Source: Macrosoma leucophasiata (Eukaryota > Arthropoda > Insecta > Lepidoptera > Hedylidae). From it: a DNA stretch of 64,000 nt. Under the pieces are notes generated by a model. The model was not told the DNA's origin. It saw nothing but the letters and a program-made list of their open reading frames with translations, and ran no database searches. Position numbers and translations under genes: made by a program. The stretch is from NCBI GenBank assembly GCA_036365455.1, contig JAWQUS010000025.1, positions 20,248,001-20,312,000 of the forward strand, written 5' to 3'. Positions 54,501-64,000 of this stretch are shown here, one piece after another. How positions within the stretch are numbered: the first letter of the stretch is position 1; each line of letters begins with the position of its first letter.

Positions 54501-56149
54501 AACTTTCTTAAAATGGAAAATTGCCAAAATACTGTTAACATCTTTCGAGAAAACGGAACGTCGGGAGATTTAACCAGGGAGGAGTGCATCGTAATATTTT
54601 TACAATTCAGCAAGTTTTCAAAAAGAGATTCTGGAAATGTGTTCAATGTAAGACATTTAGCTCTCCCTTTTATACAGAACTCAAAATACATATCTTTATA
54701 ACTAGCAAATCTTTCGCGCACATTGTCGAAGTATACACGAAGAAGTATCTACCTCCTTTAGATAAAAAATTAACGTAAAAATTGGTTTTAACTATATTAT
54801 CGCGTTAAAACCACTTCTTCAATAACAACAAATTGAGCTAATTCAATTTCATTGTCGTAATTTTTCAACTTGTTGTACGAACGACAATGAAACTAGCAAC
54901 AGACGGACTTATTGTTACTGCAACAGTTACCTAGTTACTGTTTATAACATAGACAAGCGAAAATTGGTGAGCCGTGATAAATGCATTTTCATGGCACGTT
55001 ATTTTTGGGCAATCCACGCTTGATTGACTTGTATTGTTTTACTTGATATCGTTATTATACAAAAATATGCTCGCTTTAGTAGTTTTTACGTTTTTATTTT
55101 TACATTTCAAAATAATTGTTTTCCATGTTACGCCTGATTGAAAATGCAGAAGGCTATAAATATATTGCTAATATAACGTATAACAGGAACGATAAACGAC
55201 TGAAATAAAACAAGTTATGATTTTTGAAAATAAAAAAATAATTTAGCACGCGAGTAAATCCGTAAAAATGTAATAGTTGTTTTATTTCAATGAGTGTAGC
55301 TCGCGCAAAACTAGTGACAACATGGTAAAGTAAGCCATTCCTTACCTACCTACTTGTATTGATAAAAAAGCTTTAATTTAATAACCTCATAACCAATTTC
55401 AATAATCAATTGCAACATAGCCACAACTGCAAACAATATCCGTAGGAAGGATTTTTCCATAAATGATAAAGAACCGTTTAGTTGGAAATCGTTACATTAA
55501 AAAAATATTGCGTACACCATTGTTATATACGAACCAATAAAAACGTCGCACTGTGTATAGTAACAATTCATTTGTCTGCTACTACCAGTTCGATTTTAAC
55601 ACAGATTAAAGACTAGTAGGTACCTACTTAGTTTATTAACTAAGATTTGTCGGAAGCTCTTTTTGTGCGACCATAAATTATAACTGCATTGCAACTGAGA
55701 AACCTATTTAAAACATGCAATAGATTAATTTTATTATATTCCATTACATTAAATCATTTCCTGATTGGAACTACATGACTCATAGTCTTGAAATCCTTTC
55801 TTTTTCCTTCCTTTTTTTCTCTTTAGTATGTTTCTCAATGTTATATCCTACAACTTTCTTATGTGCTTCCTACTACTTCCTACAATTCGATTATTGCTTT
55901 ATAGAAAGCTATTATTCGCATGTACTAAACCTACTTATAGTAGTTTTCATAAAGAATTAAGTAGATACAATTATCAACGTCTGTACCGGATGGCATCAAT
56001 TTCCTTCTATTCCATAAAATATATAATAACAAGCTAGTATATTCTTTAGTACAGTGTATACTAAAGTTCGGCCAAGCTTTTATAATAGAGCTTGTAATTT
56101 GTAATCTATCTCAGTACTATGTTCTTTTCAGATTATAACGTTTTTGTAA
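54501..56149. other. Non-coding, nothing recognised
   Basis: 1.6 kb of AT-rich DNA, probably intron before the host exon. Short frames at 55775-56037 are F/Y-rich low-complexity and are not accepted. Confidence 0.35.
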
Positions 56150-56240
56150 TTGCTCCGTAATTTATGGCAAAGAAGCAAGCAGCAGTGTCACTTTCCTTTA
56201 ATTTGCAATGTATGCTTGTTTGCCTCTTTCTGAATATAAC
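56150..56240 (+). repeat. Family 1 remnant, 3' part
   Basis: CTCCGTAATTTATGGCAAAG at the left and GCAATGTATGCTTGTTTGCC followed by TCTTTCTGAATATAACAAAA at the right are decayed Family 1 words. It ends about 100 bases before the host splice acceptor. Confidence 0.5.
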
Positions 56241-56364
56241 AAAATTCATTTTAAGTTGAAGACGTTTAAGCACGCTTTCGATGACTCTCCTGAAAAATGT
56301 CCAAAGCACCAAGAAGTAATATATTTTATTTTCTTGTTTCAGATGTCAGTCCGCTCCAAAAGTA

Positions 56365-56711
56365 ATGGATAGCCACAGTAGATCCGCGTCACCGCGGGAA
56401 CCATCGCGGCCGCAGCACAGACCTCCCTCCCCGCCATCGTCCCCCGCCGCCTTCGATAACAGAGCCTACCAGCACGATGAATCAGACCCCAACCACAACG
56501 ACTCTTTCACATCCAATGCCCCACAACAAAATGGACACAGCAAGGAACCAAATGGTGACACAAGAACTCTAGAAGCTGTCAATTTAGAGCTGATCAATTT
56601 AACACCTAAAAATGGCAACGCAAAGAAGAAAGATGTGGAAGTAGACATGAACGCTAGCAATCCATATGATGAATACTTCGTGCCGGTGAATGAGCACAGG
56701 AAATATATGAG
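56365..56711 (+). CDS. Host gene, first coding exon (115 codons plus)
   Basis: The exon starts at 56343 after a pyrimidine-rich acceptor (TTTTCTTGTTTCAG) and ends at 56711 before GTTTGT, a weak but usable donor. The chosen ATG is 56365. An earlier ATG at 56343 opens only nine codons (MSVRSKSNG) before a stop, so it would be a small upstream frame. The encoded segment begins MDSHSRSASPREPSRPQHRP, is rich in Pro, Ser, Asn and Gln to about residue 75, and turns to a charged, folded-looking stretch (MNASNPYDEYFVPVNEHRKYMR). There is no signal peptide and no membrane segment in this part. The features suggest a disordered intracellular N-terminus of a larger protein, perhaps the cytoplasmic tail of a membrane protein, but I do not recognise it. 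Base composition (about half GC) stands out against the AT-rich flanks. Confidence 0.8.
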
Positions 56712-57647
56712 GTTTGTGGAATTATTTAATCGCTAGTATTAACTTACAATTATGTAATGATATTAAAATAGCCTATGCCACTCAGTGAAGATGCAGCTTT
56801 GCAGATTATGATGAAAGATTTTTTGAAATCACTCCAGAAGTTTTTGTGTGAAAACGTTACAAACATACATACAAAAACAAATGTTTCCTTCTTATAATAT
56901 TAGTATCGATGTTAAGGGATGAACCCAACGGCATAACCTACATAAATAAACAAAATATTAGTACGTTCTGATAAAATGAGTTATATCAAATCTATAAAGT
57001 AGATATTATTACTGTTCCACGCCAAAAGGTTCTCAGTTCTCAGTATCTGATTGCCTACTATACGCCGGCATGTTATTCTTCTGAATTATTTACTGAGACT
57101 GGTGGCGATGTTTAATAAACCACAATACGTACAGTTTAAATAAAACTGAAACAAAACAACAATGGGCTGGATATTTACTCTAACATGAAGATGGAAGCTA
57201 TTGTAACTGAAATAACTATCGTAGACGTCAGTCTGGTGATCTGATGTAGGTATACATTTTAAGTTACTCGTCTTTGACGTAACTTTGCAATAGATAAACA
57301 ATCCAAAGCAATACTGCTATCTCACGAACACTGTGGTCAAATCTACGTCGAACGGGACAAACAATAGATATTCATCTATTACCAATCCCGTTTGAACACC
57401 GGTACATATTAGCGTACCTAACTGAAACTTTATTCTCAAATTCATTCTTTGGGTCTTGCTCTTATTCTAACTATATTTGGATCAACTTTCTATAGTGGTT
57501 GACCTTGTTCATTTGAGAGATTTTTCTTCTTCTTTCGTCTTAATATTTTTTTCATTTATGATGAAATTAGATTTTTGTAGAATGTTTCTACTAATTCCTT
57601 TATCAAGGGTAAACAGTTTATTATGGACTTGTTTTTTCTCTCAATTT
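56712..57647 (+). other. Intron of the host gene, nothing else recognised
   Basis: The donor GTTTGT at 56712 starts it. No matching acceptor with a good downstream frame was found in the rest of the window. The frames at 57086-57301 and 57477-57707 are not accepted. Confidence 0.45.
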
Positions 57648-58123
57648 AAAGGAGATGTTGCAAAAATGTATGGACCTCCGGCCATGTATTGTACACAATA
57701 TCATTAAACAGGCAAAATCAATATAAAAACGTTTTTTACTGCATATTTTCACTTATTTAGCTTTCTTTGCAGTTACAAAACATTATTTGCAGTTAGAATT
57801 GCAACTCAAAACCAACATGGCGAATATGGCGGGCGATGTCATTTTGACATTTTAATTTTTTGAATTGTATTTTGATTATATAGTACGTGGAGAAAAAAGT
57901 AATATTTTCTAAATACTATCGAAATCGATTGAACTCAAGTGTCGGCTGTATCGCCGCCATGTTTAACATAGTTGAAAATGATAACATCGTTTGAATTAAA
58001 TGTGGTTGTAACTCTAAAATATATTCTTGAATAAATTAATTGTATTTTTTTCGGATTCTTCTCTAATTTACCCATTTTTCGAGGACGTGTACGAACCAGA
58101 GCCGAGCACGCAATATCTCCTTT
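57648..58123. mobile_element. AAAGGAGATGTTGC MITE, long form (476 bp)
   Basis: Same ends and interior as 49176-49547 but with about 104 additional bases (TTTGAATTGTATTTTGATTA to CGCCGCCATGTTTAACATAG) in the middle. The right end is slightly diverged (CAATATCTCCTTT). Whether the extra piece is an insertion here or a deletion in the other copy is not decided by two copies alone. Confidence 0.88.
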
Positions 58124-59639
58124 ATTTGTTTCATTTAGGTATATACTCGTAAATAGACTCTTCTCTTTCAAGAACCATTTTTATGGTATGATGGTATTTT
58201 AATCACACTAACATTCACAGAGGAGTTTACAATGTATGTATCTATGTATCTTCTCGCCGAGTCCCCTCCCTCGCCGGGTCGGCAGAGTCCCGGTCCTTAC
58301 ACACCTCCCGTGCTTCTTCTACATTCATCATTCTCTTCATACATGCACGCTGATTATTTTTGACGTTTGACCCCACCCTCGGACAGTACTCGACCGATTT
58401 AGTCATGGTGGTTCAGTCTTCGTCTTCCTGGGCTTTTGCAACCATCCACATTCGAGTTTATAATACACAAGACAAGTAGGTATAATTTTTGTTAGCCGAT
58501 CATAATGTGTAGTCCCATTTTTAATAATACAAAATCAAAATGTTTGTATAAGCTTATATACATTTTAAAATCAACAAAAATGTTTAAGGATAAGATTTAA
58601 ATTAAAACAAAACCAAGTACCTTACAGCAATAAAAATAGTCGAATTAGTTATAGCCACTAGCTGCGTGACTCAGTATTCTAATAAAGGATCTATGGAGCG
58701 TGGCAGTAAAGCTGGTGCAACAAACAATTTCCGCTATAATTATAATTCAATCAATTGTCCATCGTCCTTCACTATTAATTAGAAAAACAATTTCTTCATT
58801 GTTGCCTTTGGTACTTTTTCTCTTTCCTCGTCGTAAAGGAACACTATAATTTCAAACATAACAGACAGTTCAAACCTTTCGTTGCCAAAATATGCAAGAA
58901 AATCCAGCTAGGCTCGAAAATTATGAATACCGAAACCGTAAGAATAGTATTTTATCTTTAACTTCAAGTCTCTTACTCGGTAGCGGAACAGCGTAGACTA
59001 TAATATCTTTTCTTGATAACCTCCCTAGCTTCTTCTTTCATCAATGACTTCATAATAAATCGTTGCGCAAGACCCAGGCTTAAAAGACTATTGACCCTCG
59101 TATAGTAATTATGTTACCGGCTAGTTCAAGGTAGTAGGTAAACACCTATTGCTGTTCGGCTCCCTCGGCCCTTGCAATCACTTTTGCATTGTTAATCTGT
59201 TTCGACATTCTCCCATTTAATAATATTCCTTCGTGTCCAAATCATATTAAGACTAATTTACTTAAAATATCTATGAAACTTAGCGACGACTCATTTCAGC
59301 CACCAAATAAAAGCCTTAATTCATTTTGATGTACATCTTAATAGTACATGGGATATTAATAAATTCGAAATCTCGTTGATATTTTCTGAATAAGAAAGTT
59401 AGAATTATGCAAATCATTATAATTAATGCAGACAATTCATACAAACAGAAACATAAATTTCCCTAAACGAATTCAAAGTTTTAGTTTGTATGAGGTATGA
59501 GATCAACATGATGACTGCTGTGTGATATAAATTGAGCCAGTGGGTGGTCCCCACTGAGTGGTGTCCGGTCCTTGTGTCTGGCCAGAAAGTGTTAGCACCA
59601 ATATTTGAACGAAAAATCAACTGCGTAAATTATGTTGTG
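58124..59639. other. Non-coding, GC-rich patch at 58255-58310
   Basis: The patch (CGCCGAGTCCCCTCCCTCGC, GGGTCGGCAGAGTCCCGGTC) is unlike its surroundings and may belong to an unrecognised repeat. No exon or RNA gene is supported. Confidence 0.35.
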
Positions 59640-59996
59640 TCCCTTTAGCCATGACTTCAGTTATGCAATAAAAGATCTGGAGTTTTGTCAACTTTGTATA
59701 GATTGATCGCTACATCGATCGGGATACATTTTCAATTGGATCATCATTCCATCGACACAAAACTATTTTAATACACCGAGCCATATCGGGGTACCGGTGA
59801 ATAGAGATAAAAAAACTCCAGTGGATCAAAAACCCCGTAATTTTTGTTAAATTTGTCTATAGCTGTATTAGTTATCTGTATTGATTATCTGTGGTATCAA
59901 AATAAGTTAACACACCAGAGCCACCTTTGTAACAATGTGAACTTGTGAAGTAAAATAAATCGTTCAGTTCGTTGCCAACTACCTCGTGTTTTATTA

Positions 59997-60010
59997 GGTT
60001 ATGGGCCCAG
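59997..60010 (+). promoter_or_regulatory. copia primer-binding site
   Basis: GGTTATGGGCCCAG directly follows the presumed 5' LTR. The same word follows the 5' LTR of Drosophila copia, where it pairs with an internal fragment of initiator tRNA-Met rather than its 3' end. This fixes the LTR end at about 59996 and the element family. Confidence 0.85.
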
Positions 60011-60070
60011 GCACCCCAGAGATACGTTTTTATTATAATTGTTTCAAGTCTTTATACAGTACAGTTAAGA

Positions 60071-60517
60071 ATGGCCGCCAATTATTCATCATACGACGAT
60101 TGGGCTTTCGCAGTTGAAAATTTTCTCATTCTGGAAGGAATCGACTTGTCGAACAGCGCAACGTTATCAGAACAGGACAATCGGAAGGCTAAAGCTAAGA
60201 TGGTGATGACTATCGACTCTTCGCTGTACTTACACATCAAGAACGAAAATACAGTGCAAAGTTTGTGGGCAAAGTTGAAATCATTATTCGACGATTCTGG
60301 TTTCACGCGACGCATCAGTCTTCTAAGAACATTGATCTCAATCAGACTCGAAAATTCTGATTCGATGACTGCATACGTGACCCAGCTTGTGGATACAGCT
60401 CAAAAGCTAAAAGTCACAGGATTCGAAATAAATGATGAGTGGGTCCGTTCACTTTTATTAACTGGATTACCAGATAGGTTCGCGCCAATGATTATGGCAA
60501 TCGAAATAAGTACATGA
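60071..60517 (+). pseudogene. copia gag, N-terminal part
   Basis: The frame starts MAANYSSYDDWAFAVENFLI and carries the UBN2/retrotransposon gag fold (NENTVQSLWAKLKSLFDDSG, LLRTLISIRLENSDSMTAYV, GFEINDEWVRSLLLTGLPDR). It ends prematurely at TGA 60515 where a frameshift precedes the zinc-knuckle part. An upstream in-frame extension from 59972 crosses the LTR and primer site and is not real coding sequence. Confidence 0.85.
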
Positions 60518-60526
60518 AATACAGGC

Positions 60527-61201
60527 ATGAAAATAAGTACAGACGCTACAAAGACAAAACTATTAGACATGAGTGCAGACACTGAAAATAAAAACGAGGG
60601 TGCATTCATCACAAAAGGAGTCGCATCTCACTATAAAAAACAGCTATATCCATGTTCGAACAAATATGGCGGGAAACAAACACAAATGTCAAACGTCAAT
60701 GGGTACTCGAGCGACGCGAAGCCGGTGAAAAACATACGTTGTTATAAATGCAAGTTACCAGGACATTACAATCAGTGTCGTTCTACAGAAATGCATAAAG
60801 GCAAACAAACAGATAATGCATTCAGTGCAATGTTCCTGACCGGTGATTTTAGTGACAGAGATTTCTACATTGACTCGGGTTCAAGTTGTCATCTTATTTC
60901 GGAGTCAAATAAACACATGTTGAAGAATATCTCATACAACACGGAAACTCGAGATATAGTTGCAGCAAATAAGGAAAGTATGCCCGTCATATGTTCCGGA
61001 GACTTGCAGTTGACAACGCGAGTCAGTAATTCGGAGCATGAGGTGAACGTCAACAATGTTTTGTGCATTCGAAATCTTACCACCAATCTATTATCCGTGA
61101 ACAAGATGGTTGCAAGATGGCAAGCAACAGGGTGGTTTTCAAAGAAGAAGTGTGCCATATTTACAATCGAAGAAATAAATGCATTGGAGAAGCTAACCTA
61201 A
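60527..61201 (+). pseudogene. copia gag zinc knuckle and protease part
   Basis: The zinc knuckle CYKCKLPGHYNQC has the form CX2CX4HX3C, one residue short of the usual CX2CX4HX4C, so it is likely damaged. It is followed by the aspartic protease motif FYIDSGSSCHLIS and the LSVNKM region. The frame runs off into TIEEINALEKLT and stops at 61199; a shift into the overlapping frame is needed to continue. Confidence 0.85.
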
Positions 61202-61965
61202 CAAATGGAGTGTATAGATTAAACATTGTGAAGTCAGAAAAACTGTTAGCAGCCACGGCAGGGACTTCTAGTTTGACATGGCATAGACGTCTTGGCCATA
61301 CTAATAGTAATGACTTAAATATCATGAGAGATGGAGCTGTGGAAGGCTTATCGTTCCAAGTAAGGCAGAAATAAATAAAAGTAATTGTACAGTGTGCTGT
61401 GAGGGAAAGCAATCAAGATTGCCCTTCCCTGTCAGTTCTTCACGTAGTACCGAGGTCCTGAATATCATACATGCTGACCTTTGTGGGCCTATGGAGAATA
61501 AGTCGTTAGGAAAGGCTAGATATTTTCTTCTATTGATTGATGACTATAGTCGGATGGCTTTTGTATATTTTTTAAAGTCTAAAGATGAAACATTCACCCA
61601 CCTACTTCAAACAATTTAAAAACTTTGTGGAGAACCAGAAATCTTCCAAAATCAAGATCTTGAGGACGGATAACGGCGGTGAGTTTTGTTCCGCACAGAT
61701 GGAAAATTATTTGAAGCAGACTGGCATTATACATCAAAAAACAAATCCGTATACACCACAGCAAAACGGGATGAGCGAGCGCAATATGAGATCAGTTGTT
61801 GAAAAAGCCAGATGTTTGCTATTTGATGCCAAATTTGATAAAAAGTTATGGGCTGAGACGGTTCATACTGCAGTGTATTTAAAGAATAGATCCCCCGCTG
61901 TAGGTCTAGATCGGCATACACCTTATGAACTATGGCATGGTAAAAAACCAGATGTCGCTACTTAA
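61195..61965 (+). pseudogene. copia integrase, broken
   Basis: Three consecutive frames hold the integrase. The first has the GAG-pre-integrase piece with WHRRLGHTNSNDLN. The second, from about 61383, has CxxC-like CTVCCEGKQSRLPF and then the first catalytic Asp in NIIHADLCGPM and IDDYSRMAFVYFLKSKDE. The third, from 61618, has the second Asp (RTDNGGEF) and the Glu (PQQNGMSERNMRSVVEKAR). Stops at 61371 and 61617 separate them. The downstream reverse transcriptase is absent; the match ends at WHGKKPDVAT. Confidence 0.88.
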
Positions 61966-62331
61966 CAAAAATATAAAGGAAAGTACGTTGATACAACAGA
62001 CGCGTTCTAAAGTCCCCTTATCCTCTTACCGATAACGTAATGAGGAGGTATTTATCTTACAGATTTTGTTTATGATAGAAGTTCCAATAGTCAGCTGCGA
62101 ATAAATGCCCTAGACGCCGCCGACAACCGGTTAATGAAATATTCTAAATAGTAATTAAATAAAAAATAAAATAATTAAGTTCCGGCCCTAGAGACAAATT
62201 ATTACAATAAGTATCTATTCATAATGCCCCTGACATTGTACATCCTGATTAAATAAGAGTCACGGTTCCGCTGCAAGACTTCAAATAATACAAATAGTAG
62301 CAGTAGCTAGTATACAACTCATTGTTTGAAT
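61966..62331. other. Non-coding, after the copia break
   Basis: No continuation of copia is evident. Nothing else is recognised. Confidence 0.35.
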
Positions 62332-62366
62332 TGTTGCATATTCTTATCTTATAAGAATATGCAACA
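62332..62366. repeat. Perfect 16-bp hairpin, 3-base loop
   Basis: TGTTGCATATTCTTAT at 62332-62347 pairs exactly with 62351-62366 around CTT. Confidence 0.85.
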
Positions 62367-62433
62367 TTTAGCCTGGGTATGCACTTTAACAAAAGACTTG
62401 GTGCAAAGTCTTTCGTTAAAGTTAAAGTTATTG

Positions 62434-62499
62434 TAACATTTCACATCCTGCTCTAACCCTAACAGATTTCTTTAAGTTAGAAAAGGATGTGAAATGTTA
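62434..62499. mobile_element. 66-bp foldback MITE, unsplit copy
   Basis: TAACATTTCACATCCTGCTC and its inverted partner GAAAAGGATGTGAAATGTTA form 24-base arms with two mismatches around a short loop. It is the empty-site relative of the split copy at 22852-23170. Confidence 0.85.
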
Positions 62500-64000
62500 A
62501 AATAACATTAACAAAAGTCGTGGTTGCCGGGCAGGCGTAATATAGAACGATATTAATAAATTATAATAAGAAAATCCGTTCACAACTTTGTATACCCAAA
62601 ACGTACCGTCAAAGACCCAAAACTCACATAATCTCTCACTTTCATAATTTATATTTCCCACTAAAAACATCGTTGCAAATTGAACTAATTACGGTTACTC
62701 AATAACCAATAGGTACCGACGGAATACTTCGATTACCGTCCGAGTCGGTTAGTTCTTGCTCTTGCGCAACGCTAAATACGACGATTTTACACATCAGATC
62801 CTTCGTGGAATCCAGACCAGATCCTTACTTCGTTACATTAAAATAGTGGAACTAAATGCTATCTTGGAATTCTTGTTAACCCGTTGTTAATTGTAGATAC
62901 GTCATAACAAAAGTGTTGCTCATGGTTAAGTATATCGCGCAAACCATGCAAGCATTGTTTGAGAGTTAATAGATTCAGGGCACAAAACCTTTCCCAAAAC
63001 CATCAAACTCCTATCCAACCATGACCGATCTACTTGGGTTTTTTTCTCCTTCCTGACCTATTCATACACGTATTATAATTTAAAGAGTTGCTAGTAACTC
63101 TTTTGCCTTTTTCTATATTCTACCCAATTGCCAATGCAACTGAAAAATATAAAGCATTGGTATTATTGCTAAATGGTATCTTACTTCTTAGTGAAATATC
63201 TTAATCTAGGTTATCGTAACGAATAAGGGGATTAGTCTAGTCTAATCTTCAAAAACTACCATTAAAGAAGGAATCGCAATAGTCTTTGGAGCAAAATTAA
63301 AATTTATAAAAAAAACCTGAAAAGAAATTGAGTGTTGCGGAAAAAACAAGAGACAAGCGAGATGTCTTTAAATTACAATAAATTCGTATTACTTATAAAT
63401 AATGACGTAAAAAATTGCTCATGTTAACGTAGCTATGGTTAAACATGTATTTCACAGTTAACTCGACGGGGAATGCGGTTCATAAGCAATCGCTTACGCA
63501 AGGCGTCGGCGAACTGTGATATCATATTATTCAATATATTAGCTTAGCTTATTTAACTACATATTATACGTTTTCACTTGATTTATGTCGAACATTATTA
63601 ACATTTTTATTGGCGATTACGGTGTAGGAAGTATTTTTGGATTTAAAAAAAGAACTAAGAATCGGGTTATTGGAACTGCTACTCGTAAGAAGATAAAGGA
63701 TGTATTATACCTAGTGGCCGACTAAGGTCATCAGAGGCCCGGGGCCGAATTTCGAGGCCCCTAGGCCTCTGCCCAGTGCCAGCGTTACAACCATTGACAC
63801 CCCGGGCAAGAATATTGCTATTTCTGAAGTTTAAGGAAAATTAAGTACCAAAAAAAACATATTTGCCCACTCTGTCTCCGCGTGGCCCCTATACTCTTTT
63901 TTACATTTGGTAAGAGATTTTTTAAAATACTTATCAAGAAATATCCGAACAAAAAGAACACATTTTCCTTCGTGGTGTCTAACAATCTCTTAAATTTACA
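62500..64000. other. Non-coding, weak MITE remnant and a GC patch
   Basis: Around 63107-63235 there are decayed words of the 47259 MITE (TGCCTTTTTCTATATTC and GAATAAGGGG). At 63716-63812 a GC-rich GGCCCGGGGCCGAATTTCGA stretch looks like part of an unnamed repeat. No exon could be supported. Confidence 0.35.

Larger units (their letters stand above)
59640..61965 (+). mobile_element. Ty1/copia retrotransposon, 3'-truncated and decayed
   Basis: It comprises a probable 5' LTR remnant (about 59640-59996), a primer-binding site, gag, protease and integrase. It ends inside or just after integrase with no reverse transcriptase, RNase H or 3' LTR in the window. At least three frameshifts or stops break the single copia reading frame. 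It is therefore a fossil. The LTR start is uncertain because there is no second LTR to compare with. Confidence 0.88.

Noticed and set aside
54302..54778. Overlapping open frames on both strands
   Set aside because: They cross dispersed repeat B and carry no domain.
63440..63515. Possible small inverted repeat TTCACAGTT...AACTGTGA
   Set aside because: Only eight to nine bases pair and the interior does not fold consistently.
1..64000. CRISPR arrays, operons, phage or bacterial defence genes
   Set aside because: No regularly spaced repeats with unique spacers, no dense gene runs and no ribosome-binding sites. All evidence points to a repeat-rich insect chromosome.

Overview
The window is eukaryotic, AT-rich and crowded with transposon remains. 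It looks like a lepidopteran (moth or butterfly) chromosome. The reasons are the repeat families: RTE-clade LINEs with (CAT)n tails, a cecropia/irritans-like mariner, a copia element using the half-tRNA-iMet primer site, tRNA-headed SINEs, and an A-tailed ~285-bp retroposon-like repeat seen about 23 times. There are no operons, ribosome-binding sites, CRISPR arrays or other prokaryotic features.

Host content is sparse. The one exon I trust is 56343-56711 (+). It has a good acceptor, a start codon at 56365, 115 full codons of low-complexity then charged protein, and a donor at 56712; the rest of the gene lies beyond the window. A candidate upstream first exon ends at a consensus donor at 50727. 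At 36090/36091 an acceptor is fused directly to a donor, with a second donor 47 bases later, as in recursive-splicing (ratchet) sites of very long introns. Most of the window is therefore probably intron or flank of one long plus-strand gene.

Layout: 1-2.1 kb, a MITE, a broken mariner and a GC-rich foldback. 2.7-16 kb, A-tailed SINE-like copies, tRNA SINEs, RTE 5' ends, MITEs and perfect hairpins. 15.3-15.9 kb, a foldback element carrying a retroposed LINE tail. 16.6-24 kb, more SINE-like copies, a 238-bp MITE and a tRNA-bearing insertion with an 11-bp target duplication. 24.4-27.6 kb, a full-length RTE LINE with an intact 1016-aa ORF and a perfect 12-bp target duplication. 28-36 kb, LINE tails and a 122-bp tandem repeat. 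36.8-39.4 kb, a CpG-rich MITE nested in a SINE-like copy, and a decayed hAT element with an 8-bp target duplication. 40-53 kb, tRNA SINEs, a 5S-rRNA-headed SINE and two alleles of one MITE. 56-58 kb, the host exon and the second MITE copy. 59.6-62 kb, a truncated Ty1/copia element.

The term 'Family 1' below means the ~285-bp A-tailed repeat that starts near ACTGGTGGTAGAGCTC and ends near TTGCCACTTTCATAACATAAAA. 'Family 2' means the tRNA-headed SINE whose body contains the ACAAATATTTG motifs. I found no self-contained novel system such as a defence locus or biosynthetic cluster. The most notable items are the intact RTE, the ratchet-like splice site, the 5S-derived SINE, the perfect 24-bp hairpins and the mobile tRNA-bearing insertion.
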